From the NCBI RefSeq assembly GCF_902809835.1, contig NZ_CADDWM010000015.1, forward strand, positions 885,238 to 949,237: a stretch of DNA of 64,000 nt, read 5' to 3'. Below the pieces are notes generated by a model. The model was not told where the DNA came from and made no database searches. It was given only the letters and a program-made list of their open reading frames with translations. This document shows positions 9,044 to 18,066 of this stretch, piece by piece. A program made the translations under genes and the position numbers. Source of the stretch: Agromyces sp. Marseille-P2726 (GTDB taxonomy: Bacteria; Actinomycetota; Actinomycetes; Actinomycetales; Microbacteriaceae). Positions within the stretch are counted from its first letter, which is position 1, and each line of letters starts with the position of its first letter.

Positions 9044-9487
9044 TCACCCGAACAGGTCGAGATCCACCCCGCGGCTGTCCGCCGCCCGCTGCAACGCCTC
9101 CGCCTCGTCGATGCCGACCGCGAGGTAGACGTGCAGTCCATCGGCGTCGTCGCGCACCAGGTACTCGTAGTCGGTGGTGACGATCACCTCGTCAGCGGCA
9201 TCGAGGTAGCTCCACCGCACGCGCACGGTCGAGATCCGTTCGGTCAGCGCGCTCACCGCGCGCAACTCGGGTACGGCCGACTCGAGGCCGAGCCGACGGT
9301 ACAGCGGATACGACTGGGCGAGACCTGCCGCCATGTCTGCGCGGCTCTCGAGTGCACCGGCGAAGTCGTCGGTCACGATCATCCCCGGGAGTCCCCACAG
9401 CCGGGCCGTGGCATCGGCGTCGAACTCGCGCAGCGCGGCGGCGTACTCATCGAAGAACTCGGCGAGTCGCTGCTCGGTGATCCCCAT
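9044..9487 (-). CDS. NTF2/SnoaL-like domain protein, function unknown
   Basis: A 147-residue soluble protein with the pattern of the NTF2-like superfamily: an N-terminal helix LAEFFDEYAAALREFDADATARLWGLP (first ~32 residues), followed by alternating strands ending in an acidic C-terminus. Family members are enzymes or ligand-binding proteins with a cone-shaped pocket; no catalytic residue can be assigned. ATG at 9487 is chosen because AGGAGG lies 6 nt upstream; the longer open frame to 9553 has no signal. It follows mazG in the same direction with a 114-bp gap. Confidence 0.7.
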   Translation of the reverse strand: MGITEQRLAEFFDEYAAALREFDADATARLWGLPGMIVTDDFAGALESRADMAAGLAQSYPLYRRLGLESAVPELRAVSALTERISTVRVRWSYLDAADEVIVTTDYEYLVRDDADGLHVYLAVGIDEAEALQRAADSRGVDLDLFG

Positions 9488-9601
9488 GGAGGCCTCCTCG
9501 ATGCCCTCTCCCCGACGGTACGCCGACGGCGAGGCATCCGCGATCACCGACACGGCCCTGCGCTCGCCGCTCGCCGATCGCCGGCCCCATGGGCGGCCGG
9601 C

Positions 9602-10327
9602 TCAGTCCGCGAGCGCTCCCTCGGCGGTGCGCACCTCATGCTCGAATGCGCGCACGACGTGCCGAAGGGCCCGTTCGGCATCGAGCCCCCGGGAGCGAGC
9701 GGATGCCACGAGCGCGAACAGCGTGCGGCCGAGCTCGTCCTCCGTCGCCGGCGTGCTCGTGGCCGCGGCATCCGTCGCAGTGTCGCCGAGGAGGACCTCG
9801 GCCGTGACCCCCGCCTTCTCGGCCTTGTCGAGCACCTTGCGCGCGAGCGCGAGCGCGGGCATGCCGCGCGGCACGCCGTCGAGCACGCTCGTCCGGTGCG
9901 GCTTCTCGTCGGCCTTCAGGTCCTCCCAGAAGGCGACGACGTCGGCGGCAGTCTCTGCCGACCGGTCTCCGCCGAAGACGTGAGGATGCCGCGACACCAT
10001 CTTCGCGGTCATGTGCGCCGCGACATCCTGGATGTCGAAGTCCTCGCCGGGGGTGTGCGCCGCGATGTCGGCGTGGAACAGCACCTGGTAGAGCACGTCG
10101 CCGAGCTCCTCGATCATCTCCTGTCGCGTGCCCGCCTCGATCGCATCGATGAGCTCCCAGCACTCCTCGACGAGGTACTGCACGAGGCTCTCGTGGGTCT
10201 GGTCGGCATCCCAGGGGCAGCCGCCGGGCGCGCGCAGTAGCGCGACGGTCTCGATCAGCTCCTCGAGGGCGGTCGGCTGATCGGCCTCGGATCGGCGGCT
10301 GCGGCTGACTCGGTGCGCCTCGGTCAT
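9602..10327 (-). CDS. mazG: nucleoside triphosphate pyrophosphohydrolase MazG
   Basis: A 241-residue all-alpha NTP pyrophosphatase that cleaves NTPs or dNTPs to NMP plus diphosphate and is linked to nucleotide-pool cleaning. The signature LRAPGGCPWDADQTHESL (near 31-48) and metal-binding helices EECWELIDAIE (near 54-64) and EELGDVLYQVLFHADIA (near 72-88) carry the E-E-x-x-E and E-x-x-D acidic residues. KMVSRHPHVFGG follows near 109. One MazG domain, as in actinobacteria, rather than the duplicated E. coli form. Its position between mfd and eno is the usual actinobacterial neighbourhood. The start at 10327 agrees with the conserved region beginning shortly after. Confidence 0.93.
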   Translation of the reverse strand: MTEAHRVSRSRRSEADQPTALEELIETVALLRAPGGCPWDADQTHESLVQYLVEECWELIDAIEAGTRQEMIEELGDVLYQVLFHADIAAHTPGEDFDIQDVAAHMTAKMVSRHPHVFGGDRSAETAADVVAFWEDLKADEKPHRTSVLDGVPRGMPALALARKVLDKAEKAGVTAEVLLGDTATDAAATSTPATEDELGRTLFALVASARSRGLDAERALRHVVRAFEHEVRTAEGALAD

Positions 10328-10401
10328 CCCGTCAGCCTACGTCGGCAGCGGCGTGCTGAACCCGGGATGACCGAACGGATGTCGCGGACCCGCGCCGCCG
10401 A

Positions 10402-10503
10402 TAGGATCGGACGCGGAGTGCCGGGAAGTCTGGTCGGCCGACGCGTCAGCGTCGTCGCCGTCTCGCGCGGGTTCGCCCGCCGTCCCGACCCCGAAGGGAT
10501 GTC
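10402..10503 (+). promoter_or_regulatory. nhaA promoter and structured leader (candidate riboswitch)
   Basis: A TAGGAT -10-like box at 10402-10407 is followed by about 90 nt with four successive pairings: GCCG/CGGC (10420-10438) around GGAAGTCTGGT, CGACGC-GTCA-GCGTCG (10439-10454), GCGGG-TTCG-CCCGC (10467-10480), and CCC-CGAA-GGG (10489-10498). The last buries the GAAGGGA that should serve as ribosome binding site for the ATG at 10504. This suggests ligand- or ion-controlled translation. Class not identified with certainty. Confidence 0.55.
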
Positions 10504-11709
10504 ATGAACGTCCTCCGCTCGGAGCGCCTGGCCGCCGCCCTGCTCCTCTCCGCCGCCGTGATCGGCATCCTGCTCGCGAATCTGCCGATCGGGGCGGCGC
10601 TCATCGACGCGAAGCAGGCGCACCCGATTCCGCTCGGTCCGATCGACCTGTCGGTCGGCCACATGGTCAGCGACGGGCTGCTCGCGATCTTCTTCTTCAT
10701 CGTCGCGGTGGAGTTGCGCCGCGAGCTCGTCATCGGCGAGCTCAACAGCTTCTCGAAGGCCGTCGTGCCAGCGATCGCGGCGCTCGGCGGCGTGGCGGTG
10801 CCCGCGCTCGTGTTCCTCGCGTTCGCCGGTGGTGGGCCCACCGCGAACGGGTGGCCCGTGCCGACCGCGACCGACATCGCCTTCGCGCTCGGGGTGCTGG
10901 CGATGTTCGGGCGGTTCATCCCGACTCGTGTACGGGTGTTCCTGCTCGCGCTCGCGGTGCTCGACGATCTGGTCGGGATCCTCGTCATCGCGTTCTTCTT
11001 CACCGCTTCCGTCGACCTGGCCTTCCTCGGGTTCGCCGCGATCGCGGTCACCGCGTTCGGCCTCACGAGTCGGCTGCTGCGGCCGCGATCGCCGTACGTC
11101 CTCGGCCGGCGACGACAGTGGCCCGTCATCGTCGTCCTGTGCGCGCTGGCGATCGCGGCGTGGGTCTTCGTGCTGCTCTCGGGCGTGCATGCGACCATCG
11201 CGGGCGTGATGCTCGGCCTGGTCATGTCGCGTCGGCCCGCCGGGCGCGCCGTGCACCTGCTCGAACCGTGGTCGAACGGCGTCATCCTGCCCCTGTTCGC
11301 CTTCTCCTCCGCGCTCGTGGTCGTGCCGCAGGTGCAGCCCAGCGAGCTCGATCCCGCGTTCTGGGGCATCCTCGTCGGGCTGCCGCTCGGCAAGCTCGTC
11401 GGCATCACCGTCGTGGGCGGCATCGCGACCATGCTCTTCTCCCGGCGCAAGGGCATCACGCCGTTGACGTGGGGCGACCTCGCAACGGTCGGCGCGCTGG
11501 GGGGCATCGGCTTCACCGTGGCGCTGCTGATGAACGAGCTGGCGTTCGAGGAGTTGCCCGCCGTGATCGACCAGGGGACGGTCGCGGTGCTGCTCGGATC
11601 GGGCACGTCGATCGTGCTCTCGGCGATCGTGGTGTCGATCCGGTCGCGGCAGTACCGCCGCCGCGGCGCGGCCGAGGGCGTCGGCGGAGCGTTCGCGCAT
11701 CCGCAGTGA
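10504..11709 (+). CDS. nhaA: Na+/H+ antiporter NhaA
   Basis: A 401-residue integral membrane antiporter exchanging cytoplasmic Na+ (or Li+) for external H+ in pH and salt homeostasis. About 11-12 hydrophobic helices are visible. Ion-site motifs are TATDIAFALGVLA (Asp of helix IV, near residue 122) and AVLDDLVGI (paired Asp of helix V, near 155). LSGVHATIAGVMLG, WSNGVILPLFAF and GALGGIGFTVALLM are further family hallmarks. It stands alone, divergent from mazG and convergent with mfd, behind a strongly structured leader that may control it. Confidence 0.95.
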   Translation: MNVLRSERLAAALLLSAAVIGILLANLPIGAALIDAKQAHPIPLGPIDLSVGHMVSDGLLAIFFFIVAVELRRELVIGELNSFSKAVVPAIAALGGVAVPALVFLAFAGGGPTANGWPVPTATDIAFALGVLAMFGRFIPTRVRVFLLALAVLDDLVGILVIAFFFTASVDLAFLGFAAIAVTAFGLTSRLLRPRSPYVLGRRRQWPVIVVLCALAIAAWVFVLLSGVHATIAGVMLGLVMSRRPAGRAVHLLEPWSNGVILPLFAFSSALVVVPQVQPSELDPAFWGILVGLPLGKLVGITVVGGIATMLFSRRKGITPLTWGDLATVGALGGIGFTVALLMNELAFEELPAVIDQGTVAVLLGSGTSIVLSAIVVSIRSRQYRRRGAAEGVGGAFAHPQ

Positions 11710-11740
11710 GCGCGGTCTTCGCTGGTGTCGCGTCCGGGCG

Positions 11741-14700
11741 TCAGCCGGCCGCCGGTGATGCCGCCGCGGCATCCGCCGGCGTCACCTCGGGCACGGGGAA
11801 GATCGCCGTGACGAGCTTCGTGACCCACTCGATGAGTTCGGCGTCGTCGGGCAGCTCGCCGCCCGCGGTCGGGAACGGCACGAGGATCACGTCGTTCTGA
11901 GCGAAGAGCTTCGCGCCCGGGTAGAGGCGCTCGAGCCGCACGCGACGCGAGTCGGGGATCTTCGCGGGCGCGATGCGCAGCTTCGAACCGGTCGCGATGA
12001 CGTCGGACAGACCCGCGAGCTGCGCCTGGCGACGCAGGCGCGAGATGGCCACGAGGTTGACGACGGCCGCCGGCGGCTCGCCGTAGCGATCGACGAGCTC
12101 GTCGAGCACCTCGTCGATCTGCCCGTCTTTCGCGGCCGGGCCGCTCGCGGCCGAGAGCTTCTGGTAGGCCTCGAGGCGCAGGCGCTCGGAGTCGACGTAC
12201 TCCTCGGGGATGTGCGCGTCGACGGGCAGCTCGAGTCGCAGCTCGGTCTGCCCCTCGGCGACGTCGCCGCGGAACGCCGACACGGCCTCGCCGATCATGC
12301 GCAGGTACAGGTCGAAGCCGACGCCGGCGATGTGGCCGGCCTGCTCGGCGCCGAGCAGGTTGCCGGCGCCGCGGATCTCGAGGTCTTTCAGCGCGACCTG
12401 CATGCCGCTGCCGAGCTCGTTGTTGGCGGCGATGGTCGACAGGCGGTCGTGCGCGGTCTCGGAAAGCGGCTTCGCCGGGTCGTACAGGAAGTACGCGTAG
12501 GCGCGCTCGCGCCCGCGGCCGACGCGACCGCGAAGCTGGTGGAGCTGCGAGAGCCCGTACTTGTCGGCGCGGTCGATGATGATGGTGTTCGCGTTCGAGA
12601 TGTCGAGGCCGGTCTCGATGATCGTCGTCGAGACGAGCACGTCGAACTTGCGTTCCCAGAAGTCGACGACGATCTGCTCGAGCACGTGCTCGTTGAGCTG
12701 GCCGTGCGCGACGGCGATGCGCGCCTCGGGCACGAGCTCGGCCAGCTGCGCCGCGACCCGGTTGATCGACGAGACGCGGTTGTGCACGAAGAACACCTGT
12801 CCCTCGCGGAGCATCTCGCGACGGATGGCCGCGGCGACCTGCTGCTCGGAGTACGGGCCCACGAACGTGAGGATCGGGTGCCGGTCTTCGGGCGGGGTCG
12901 CGAGCGTCGACATCTCGCGGATGCCGGTGACGGCCATCTCGAGGGTGCGTGGGATCGGCGTGGCGCTCATCGCGAGGATGTCGACGTTGGTCTTGAGCTT
13001 CTTGAGCTGGTCCTTGTGCTCGACGCCGAACCGCTGCTCCTCATCGATGATCAGCAGCCCGAGGTCTTTGAACCCCACCTTCTCGGTGAGGATGCGGTGG
13101 GTGCCGATGACCATGTCGACGGTGCCGTCGGCGAGCCCGGCGACCGTCTCGCGCACCTCCTTGTCGGTCTGGAAGCGGCTGAGGGCACGCACGTGCACCG
13201 GGAATCCGGCGAACCGCTCGCTGAACGTCTCGAAGTGCTGGCGCACGAGCAGCGTCGTGGGCACGAGCATGGCGACCTGCTTCCCGTCTTGGATGGCCTT
13301 GAACGCGGCGCGCACCGCGACCTCGGTCTTGCCGAAGCCCACATCGCCGGCCAGCAGGCGGTCCATCGGAATCGGCCGCTGCATGTCGGCCTTCACCTCG
13401 TCGATCGTCTGGAGTTGGTCGGGCGTCTCGGTGAAGGGGAACGCCTCCTCGAGCTCGTGCTGCCACGGCGTGTCGGGTGGGAACGCGTGGCCCTTGGCCG
13501 CCATGCGTGCCGAGTACAGCTTCACGAGTTCGACGGCGATCTCGCGCACGGCCTTGCGCGCGCGGCCCTTCGCCTGCGCCCAGTCGCTGCCGCCCATCTT
13601 CGAGAGGGCGGGAGCCTCGCCGCCGACGTAGCGCGAGAGCAGGTCGAGCTGGTCTGTGGGTACGTAGAGGCGATCGCCCGGCTGCCCGCGCTTGGACGGC
13701 GCGTACTCGAGCACGAGGTATTCGCGCACGGCGGTGGGCTGCTGCTGGATGCCGGCGGTACGGCTCGGTCCGGTCGGACGGCTGCCGGTCGCGACCTCGC
13801 GCTGCACCATCTCGACGAACCGGCCGATGCCGTGCGTCTGGTGCACGACGTGGTCGCCCGCCTTGAGCTGCAGCGGGTCGACGACGTTGCGGCGCCGCGT
13901 CGCGAGCTTCGTGTTCCTGCGGGCGTCGTAGCCGACGGCTCGACCGTAGAACTCGGCCTCGGCGATGAGCCCCAGCTTCACCTCGGGGACCTCGAATCCG
14001 CGTGCGGCGTCGGCCTGCACCAGGTACGCCACGCCGGGCTCGAGCTCGGCGGGCACCTCGTCGACGATGCGGGCGGCGAGCCCCGCGTCGGCAAGGACAT
14101 CGCGGGCGCGCTCGACCAGGCCGTGTCCGGCGGATGCCACGACGAGGCTCCATCCGTCGCGCAGGCGTTCCGCGACGGGATCGACGGCGCCGGCGACGTT
14201 GCCCGCGAAGGCCGGCATCGCGTTCGCGGCGACGCGGACGTACTCGGATGCCGCATCGGCCGCGGCCCCGGCCCCCGCCGCGGGAGACGATGCGGCGACG
14301 ACCGCCGCAGCATCCCCGATGTCGAAGGTCGAGAACGTCCACCACACACGGCGCGGCGACGGCGTCATCTGCAACGCCGCCTCACGGAACTGCCGGAGCG
14401 TCAGGAAGTCGCCGGCCGCCAGACCGGTGCCGAGCCACGACGACGCATCGATCGGCGCCTGGGCTCCGGCGGTCGCGGCGCTCCACGCCGCGTCGAGGAA
14501 CTCGCGATTCGTCTCGGCGAGGCTCACGGCACGGCCGGTCACACGCTCGGGTTGCAGCACGGCGACTGCCGCGCCCTCGGGAAGGTAGTGCGTCAACGGG
14601 ACGAGGCGGTCGAGCAGGGCGGGTGCCAAGGACTCCATTCCCTCGACGGGGATTCCTTCGGCGACCTTCTCGAGCAGGCCCGCGAGGTTCGGGAACTCGT

Positions 14701-15460
14701 GCAGCATCTCGCGCGCCCGCTGGCGTACCGCGGGCGTGAGAAGCAGTTCGCGGCTCGGCGCGAGGTGCACGCGGTCGACCGGATCGGGGAGCGAGCGCTG
14801 GTCGGCGACCGAGAATGCACGCAGCTCCTCGACCTCGTCGCCGAAGAACTCGACGCGAACCGGGTGGTCGGCGGTGGGCGGGAACACATCGAGGATGCCG
14901 CCTCGCACGGCGAACTCGCCGCGGCGGGCGACCATGTCGACCCGCGAGTAGGCGAGGTCGACGAGCCGTTTCGCCAGGTCGGCCAGGTCGTATCCCCGGC
15001 CACCGGCGACGAGCTCGATGGGCGCGAGGTCGGCCAGGTTGTCGGCGAGGGGCTGCAGCGCCGCTCGCACGGATGCCACGACGACGAGCGGATGCCGCGA
15101 GCCCTCGGCCTGCCAGTCGCGCATGCGTCGCAAGGCATGCAGCCGTCGTCCCACCGTCTCGGCCGAGGGGCTCAGCCGCTCGTGTGGCAGGGTCTCCCAC
15201 GCGGGGAACTCGAGGATCTCTGCACCGTCGAGGTACGGGGCCAGCGACGATCGAACCGACTCGCCCTCACGGCTGGTCGCGGTGATGACGAGCAGCGCGG
15301 CCGGCAGCCCGGCCTCGACACGACGCTGCAGGAGACCGGCGAGCAGGGGCGCGTCGATGCCCGGCGTCGCCGAGAAATCGGCGTTCCGAAGGGCCTCGGC
15401 GAGCGCCTCGTCGATCGTGGAGGCGCGCGAAAGCGCCGTGTTCAAGCCCTGCAGGATCAC
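11741..15460 (-). CDS. mfd: transcription-repair coupling factor Mfd
   Basis: A 1239-residue superfamily 2 translocase that removes RNA polymerase stalled at DNA lesions and recruits UvrA. An N-terminal UvrB-like module (about 1-390; FPAWETLPHERLSPSAETVGRRL), a CarD-like RNA-polymerase-interaction domain (about 510-620; LKAGDHVVHQTHGIGRF), RecG-like helicase lobes with Walker A AGDVGFGKTE (near 700), DEEQ (near 807) and motif VI QLRGRVGRGRERAYAY, then the TRCF C-terminal domain (about 1080-1190) are all present. Length is normal. The gene is convergent with nhaA and divergent from the RNase HI gene, 117 bp apart. Confidence 0.97.
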   Translation of the reverse strand: MILQGLNTALSRASTIDEALAEALRNADFSATPGIDAPLLAGLLQRRVEAGLPAALLVITATSREGESVRSSLAPYLDGAEILEFPAWETLPHERLSPSAETVGRRLHALRRMRDWQAEGSRHPLVVVASVRAALQPLADNLADLAPIELVAGGRGYDLADLAKRLVDLAYSRVDMVARRGEFAVRGGILDVFPPTADHPVRVEFFGDEVEELRAFSVADQRSLPDPVDRVHLAPSRELLLTPAVRQRAREMLHEFPNLAGLLEKVAEGIPVEGMESLAPALLDRLVPLTHYLPEGAAVAVLQPERVTGRAVSLAETNREFLDAAWSAATAGAQAPIDASSWLGTGLAAGDFLTLRQFREAALQMTPSPRRVWWTFSTFDIGDAAAVVAASSPAAGAGAAADAASEYVRVAANAMPAFAGNVAGAVDPVAERLRDGWSLVVASAGHGLVERARDVLADAGLAARIVDEVPAELEPGVAYLVQADAARGFEVPEVKLGLIAEAEFYGRAVGYDARRNTKLATRRRNVVDPLQLKAGDHVVHQTHGIGRFVEMVQREVATGSRPTGPSRTAGIQQQPTAVREYLVLEYAPSKRGQPGDRLYVPTDQLDLLSRYVGGEAPALSKMGGSDWAQAKGRARKAVREIAVELVKLYSARMAAKGHAFPPDTPWQHELEEAFPFTETPDQLQTIDEVKADMQRPIPMDRLLAGDVGFGKTEVAVRAAFKAIQDGKQVAMLVPTTLLVRQHFETFSERFAGFPVHVRALSRFQTDKEVRETVAGLADGTVDMVIGTHRILTEKVGFKDLGLLIIDEEQRFGVEHKDQLKKLKTNVDILAMSATPIPRTLEMAVTGIREMSTLATPPEDRHPILTFVGPYSEQQVAAAIRREMLREGQVFFVHNRVSSINRVAAQLAELVPEARIAVAHGQLNEHVLEQIVVDFWERKFDVLVSTTIIETGLDISNANTIIIDRADKYGLSQLHQLRGRVGRGRERAYAYFLYDPAKPLSETAHDRLSTIAANNELGSGMQVALKDLEIRGAGNLLGAEQAGHIAGVGFDLYLRMIGEAVSAFRGDVAEGQTELRLELPVDAHIPEEYVDSERLRLEAYQKLSAASGPAAKDGQIDEVLDELVDRYGEPPAAVVNLVAISRLRRQAQLAGLSDVIATGSKLRIAPAKIPDSRRVRLERLYPGAKLFAQNDVILVPFPTAGGELPDDAELIEWVTKLVTAIFPVPEVTPADAAAASPAAG

Positions 15461-15577
15461 CGTCCGAGTCTACGCGCGCCCTCCGACGTGGACGCCGCCG
15501 TGCGCTCCCCGCGAACGGCGATCGACACCGTGACGCTCGGTCCCGCTAGCATGAGCGCCGGACGGAAGGACTCCCGC

Positions 15578-16285
15578 ATGATCATCGCCGCAGCCGACGG
15601 TTCCGCGCTCGGCAACCCCGGCCCCGCCGGATGGGCGTGGTATGTCGACGACACCTGCTGGGCGGCCGGCGGATGGGTCCGAGGCACCAACAACCAGGGC
15701 GAGCTCACCGCCGTGCTCGAGCTCTTCCAGGCCACAGCGCACCTCGACGACGAGCTGCTGGTGCAGTGCGACAGCCAGTACGTGATCAACGCACTCACGA
15801 AGTGGATGCCGACCTGGAAGCGCAAGGGATGGCGCAAGGCCGACGGATCCCCCGTGCTGAACCTCGACCTCATGCAGGCACTCGACGAGGCGCTGCGTGG
15901 CCGCCGGTACCGGTTCGAGTGGGTGCGCGGGCATGCGGGCCATCCGATGAACGAGGCGGCCGACGAGCGGGCCCGGGCGGTCGCGGTCGCGTACCAGAAG
16001 GGCCTCGACATTCCGACCGGGCCCGGCTGGACCGGCGCCTGCGAACCCGCCGTCGACGTGCTGGTGTCGCCGGCTCCCGGCGACGCGGCCGATGAGGCAT
16101 CGCTCGACGATCGCGAGCTCCACGCCGGAGAGGTGGCGGATGCCGCGCTGTTCGACTTCGAGGACCCGGCCGCCGACTGGCTGACGCTCTCGCTGGAGCT
16201 CACCGCCGAGGAGCACACCCGCCTGGTCGAGCGCGCCCGAGCAGCAGGACAGTCGCCCGAGGAGTTCCTCCGCGGCCTGATTTGA
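15578..16285 (+). CDS. RNase HI with C-terminal ribbon-helix-helix-like tail
   Basis: A 235-residue protein. Residues 1-150 form an RNase HI domain that hydrolyses RNA in RNA:DNA hybrids. Catalytic acids are visible as Asp6 in AADGSALGNPG, Glu in NNQGELTA (near 44), Asp in QCDSQYVIN (near 67), and a final His/Asp pair in WVRGHAGHPMNEAADERA (near 113-130). After an acidic linker (150-200) the last 35 residues, LTLSLELTAEEHTRLVERA then GQSPEEFLRGLI, match a CopG/Arc-type ribbon-helix-helix. ATG 15578 is chosen because GGAAGG lies upstream and the catalytic strand begins immediately; an in-frame ATG at 15551 is less likely. Confidence 0.85.
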   Translation: MIIAAADGSALGNPGPAGWAWYVDDTCWAAGGWVRGTNNQGELTAVLELFQATAHLDDELLVQCDSQYVINALTKWMPTWKRKGWRKADGSPVLNLDLMQALDEALRGRRYRFEWVRGHAGHPMNEAADERARAVAVAYQKGLDIPTGPGWTGACEPAVDVLVSPAPGDAADEASLDDRELHAGEVADAALFDFEDPAADWLTLSLELTAEEHTRLVERARAAGQSPEEFLRGLI

Positions 16286-16293
16286 GTTGACTT

Positions 16294-16417
16294 GCGCGCC
16301 GGTCCCCGCCCGGCGCGCCGCAGTCGGCTCGACGAGTCCACACGTCCGGCGGCGTCCACGCCGCCGCCTCCGAGAGCGTCCTGCGTTGCCGAGAAGTGCG
16401 CCGGTCCCCGTCCGGCG
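16294..16417. terminator. hairpins between the convergent RNase HI and pth genes
   Basis: Three stem-loops lie here: GCGCGCCGG/CCGGCGCGC (16294-16318), GGCGGCG/CGCCGCC around TCCA (16348-16365), and CGCCGG/CCGGCG (16399-16417). The first and third share a 20-bp sequence differing at one position, so one is probably a duplicate of the other. No T-run follows, but the location between two gene ends suggests bidirectional termination. Confidence 0.55.
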
Positions 16418-16419
16418 GG

Positions 16420-17049
16420 TCACGCCGGCGAGTGGAACCGCTGCTGCGCCGCCACGAGTCCGTGCGAGACGATCGCCTCCACGGCGTCCGCGGCATCCGA
16501 CACCAGGTTGGGCAGTGCCTGCTTCTCGGCTCCGCTGAAGTCCTTCAGCACGAAGTCGGCGGAGTCCTGTCGTCCGGGCGGGCGGCCGATGCCCACCCGC
16601 ACGCGCGTGAAGCCGCCACCGTCGAGCGCCTTGGACACGTCGCGCACGCCGTTGTGGCCGCCGTGGCCGCCGCCCTGCTTGAGGCGAACGGTGTCGAACG
16701 GGATGTCGAGCTCGTCGTGCAGGATGATCAGCCGGTCGACCGGCAGCGAGTAGTACTTGAGCAGCGCCGACACCGGGCCACCCGAGGTGTTCATGTACCC
16801 GTTCGGCTTGGCGATCACGAGCTTCGGACCACCCGGGCCGACGAATCCCTCGGCGACCCGCGACGGCGTCTTGTGCGACTTGAAGGTGGCGCCGATGCGC
16901 GAGGCGAGCTCATCGGCGACCATCTGCCCGACGTTGTGCCGGTTGCCGGCGTACTGGGTGCCGGGATTACCGAGCCCGACCACGAGCCAGGTGTTGTCGG
17001 CCACGGCGGGTTCCTTTCGGCGTGCGCGCAGGCGATCGAGGAGACCCAT
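16420..17049 (-). CDS. pth: peptidyl-tRNA hydrolase
   Basis: A 209-residue Pth1-family enzyme that releases peptides from prematurely dropped peptidyl-tRNA. WLVVGLGNPGTQYAGNRHNVGQ (residues 21-42) holds catalytic His38 and the conserved Asn pair; KPNGYMNTSGGPV, ILHDELDIPFDTVRLKQGGGHGGHNGV and RVRVGIGRP follow in order. The N-terminal MGLLDRLRARRKEPAVADN is an extra basic segment; AGGAG before ATG 17049 supports it, although a shorter GTG start just before the conserved core is possible. It follows rplY with a 134-bp gap, a conserved pairing of genes in actinobacteria. Confidence 0.95.
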   Translation of the reverse strand: MGLLDRLRARRKEPAVADNTWLVVGLGNPGTQYAGNRHNVGQMVADELASRIGATFKSHKTPSRVAEGFVGPGGPKLVIAKPNGYMNTSGGPVSALLKYYSLPVDRLIILHDELDIPFDTVRLKQGGGHGGHNGVRDVSKALDGGGFTRVRVGIGRPPGRQDSADFVLKDFSGAEKQALPNLVSDAADAVEAIVSHGLVAAQQRFHSPA

Positions 17050-17183
17050 GGTGCGACTCCTCTCTCGCCGGATGGGCGGACGCGATGCGACGACGGGATG
17101 GACGACGGTGGAGACGAGCGGGGCCCGCGGCCCGCAATCCGAGGGTACCCGGAGGCGGCGCCGCAGGCCCCGTGATCGCGTGG

Positions 17184-17831
17184 TTACTCGGTCGACTCGG
17201 CCGCGGCTTCCTCGCCCTCGGCGGCAGCTTCTGCGCCCTCGGCGGCCTCTTCGCCCTCAGCCGCCTCCTCGGGCTCCTCGCCCAGGTCGACCTTCTGGGG
17301 CACGTGCACGTTCACGACGAGCAGGTCCTCGTCGTCGAGCAGCGTCGCTCCGGCGGGGAGTTCGACGGCACCGGCGAGGATCTGCGTGCCCTCCTCGAGG
17401 CCCTCGACCGAGAGCACGACGCGCTCGGGGATGCTCGTGGCCTCGACCTCGAGCAGGAGGGTGTGCGCGTCGAGGTCGGCGATCGTGCCGGCGAACGGCT
17501 CGCCCTCGAGGTGCACGGGCACCTCGACCTGGACCTTCTCGCCGCGCTTCACGACGATGAGGTCGAGGTGCTCGATGATCTGGCGCACCGGGTCCTTCTG
17601 CACGTCCTTCACGAGGGCGAGCTGGCTCTTGCCGGCCACCTGCAGGTCGAGCACGGCGTTGGCCTTGCGGATGAGCAGGCTGACCTGGTGGCCCGGGAGG
17701 GTCAGGTGCTGCGGGTCGGTGCCGTGCCCGTAGAGCACGGCCGGGATCTTGCCGGCGGCGCGGATCTTGCGTGCCGCGCCCTTGCCGAACGTGTCACGCT
17801 CGTCGGCGATGACCTTGTTGTCTTCGTCCAT
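17184..17831 (-). CDS. rplY: 50S ribosomal protein L25/general stress protein Ctc
   Basis: A 215-residue 5S-rRNA-binding protein of the long L25/Ctc type. The N-terminal L25 domain (about 1-92) includes ERDTFGKGAARKIRAAGKIP and VLYGHGTDPQHL; the TL5-like C-terminal beta domain (93-185) contains EVPVHLEGEPFAGTIADLD. The final 30 residues are a Glu/Ala-rich acidic tail of low complexity. ATG 17831 is chosen because AAGGAG precedes it and the L25 domain begins directly; the longer frame upstream has no support. It lies upstream of pth in the same direction. Confidence 0.95.
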   Translation of the reverse strand: MDEDNKVIADERDTFGKGAARKIRAAGKIPAVLYGHGTDPQHLTLPGHQVSLLIRKANAVLDLQVAGKSQLALVKDVQKDPVRQIIEHLDLIVVKRGEKVQVEVPVHLEGEPFAGTIADLDAHTLLLEVEATSIPERVVLSVEGLEEGTQILAGAVELPAGATLLDDEDLLVVNVHVPQKVDLGEEPEEAAEGEEAAEGAEAAAEGEEAAAESTE

Positions 17832-18066
17832 GGTGGTTCTCCTTGCGGGCTCACTGGGCCCAGATCGTCTGTCTGTTGTTTCGACTCGAACGCGCGCACA
17901 TCGGTGCGCCATACGTGAGGAAAAGCCGTGAAGCCTGCTTCCACCGCGTCGATCACGGATGTCGCGGCCCGAGCGAACTCGAAGCCGGCGGCATCCCTCG
18001 CCGAAGTCCAATGGACGAGTCTACAACGCTTTCAGTTCGCGCGCGTTCCAGGAGGCGCGTGCCGGC

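Noticed and set aside
12212..15550. Open frame of over 1,100 codons antisense to mfd
   Set aside because: It is a high-GC shadow of mfd with His/Arg/Gly/Asp-rich composition and no domain match; only its last part, from 15578, is the real RNase HI gene.
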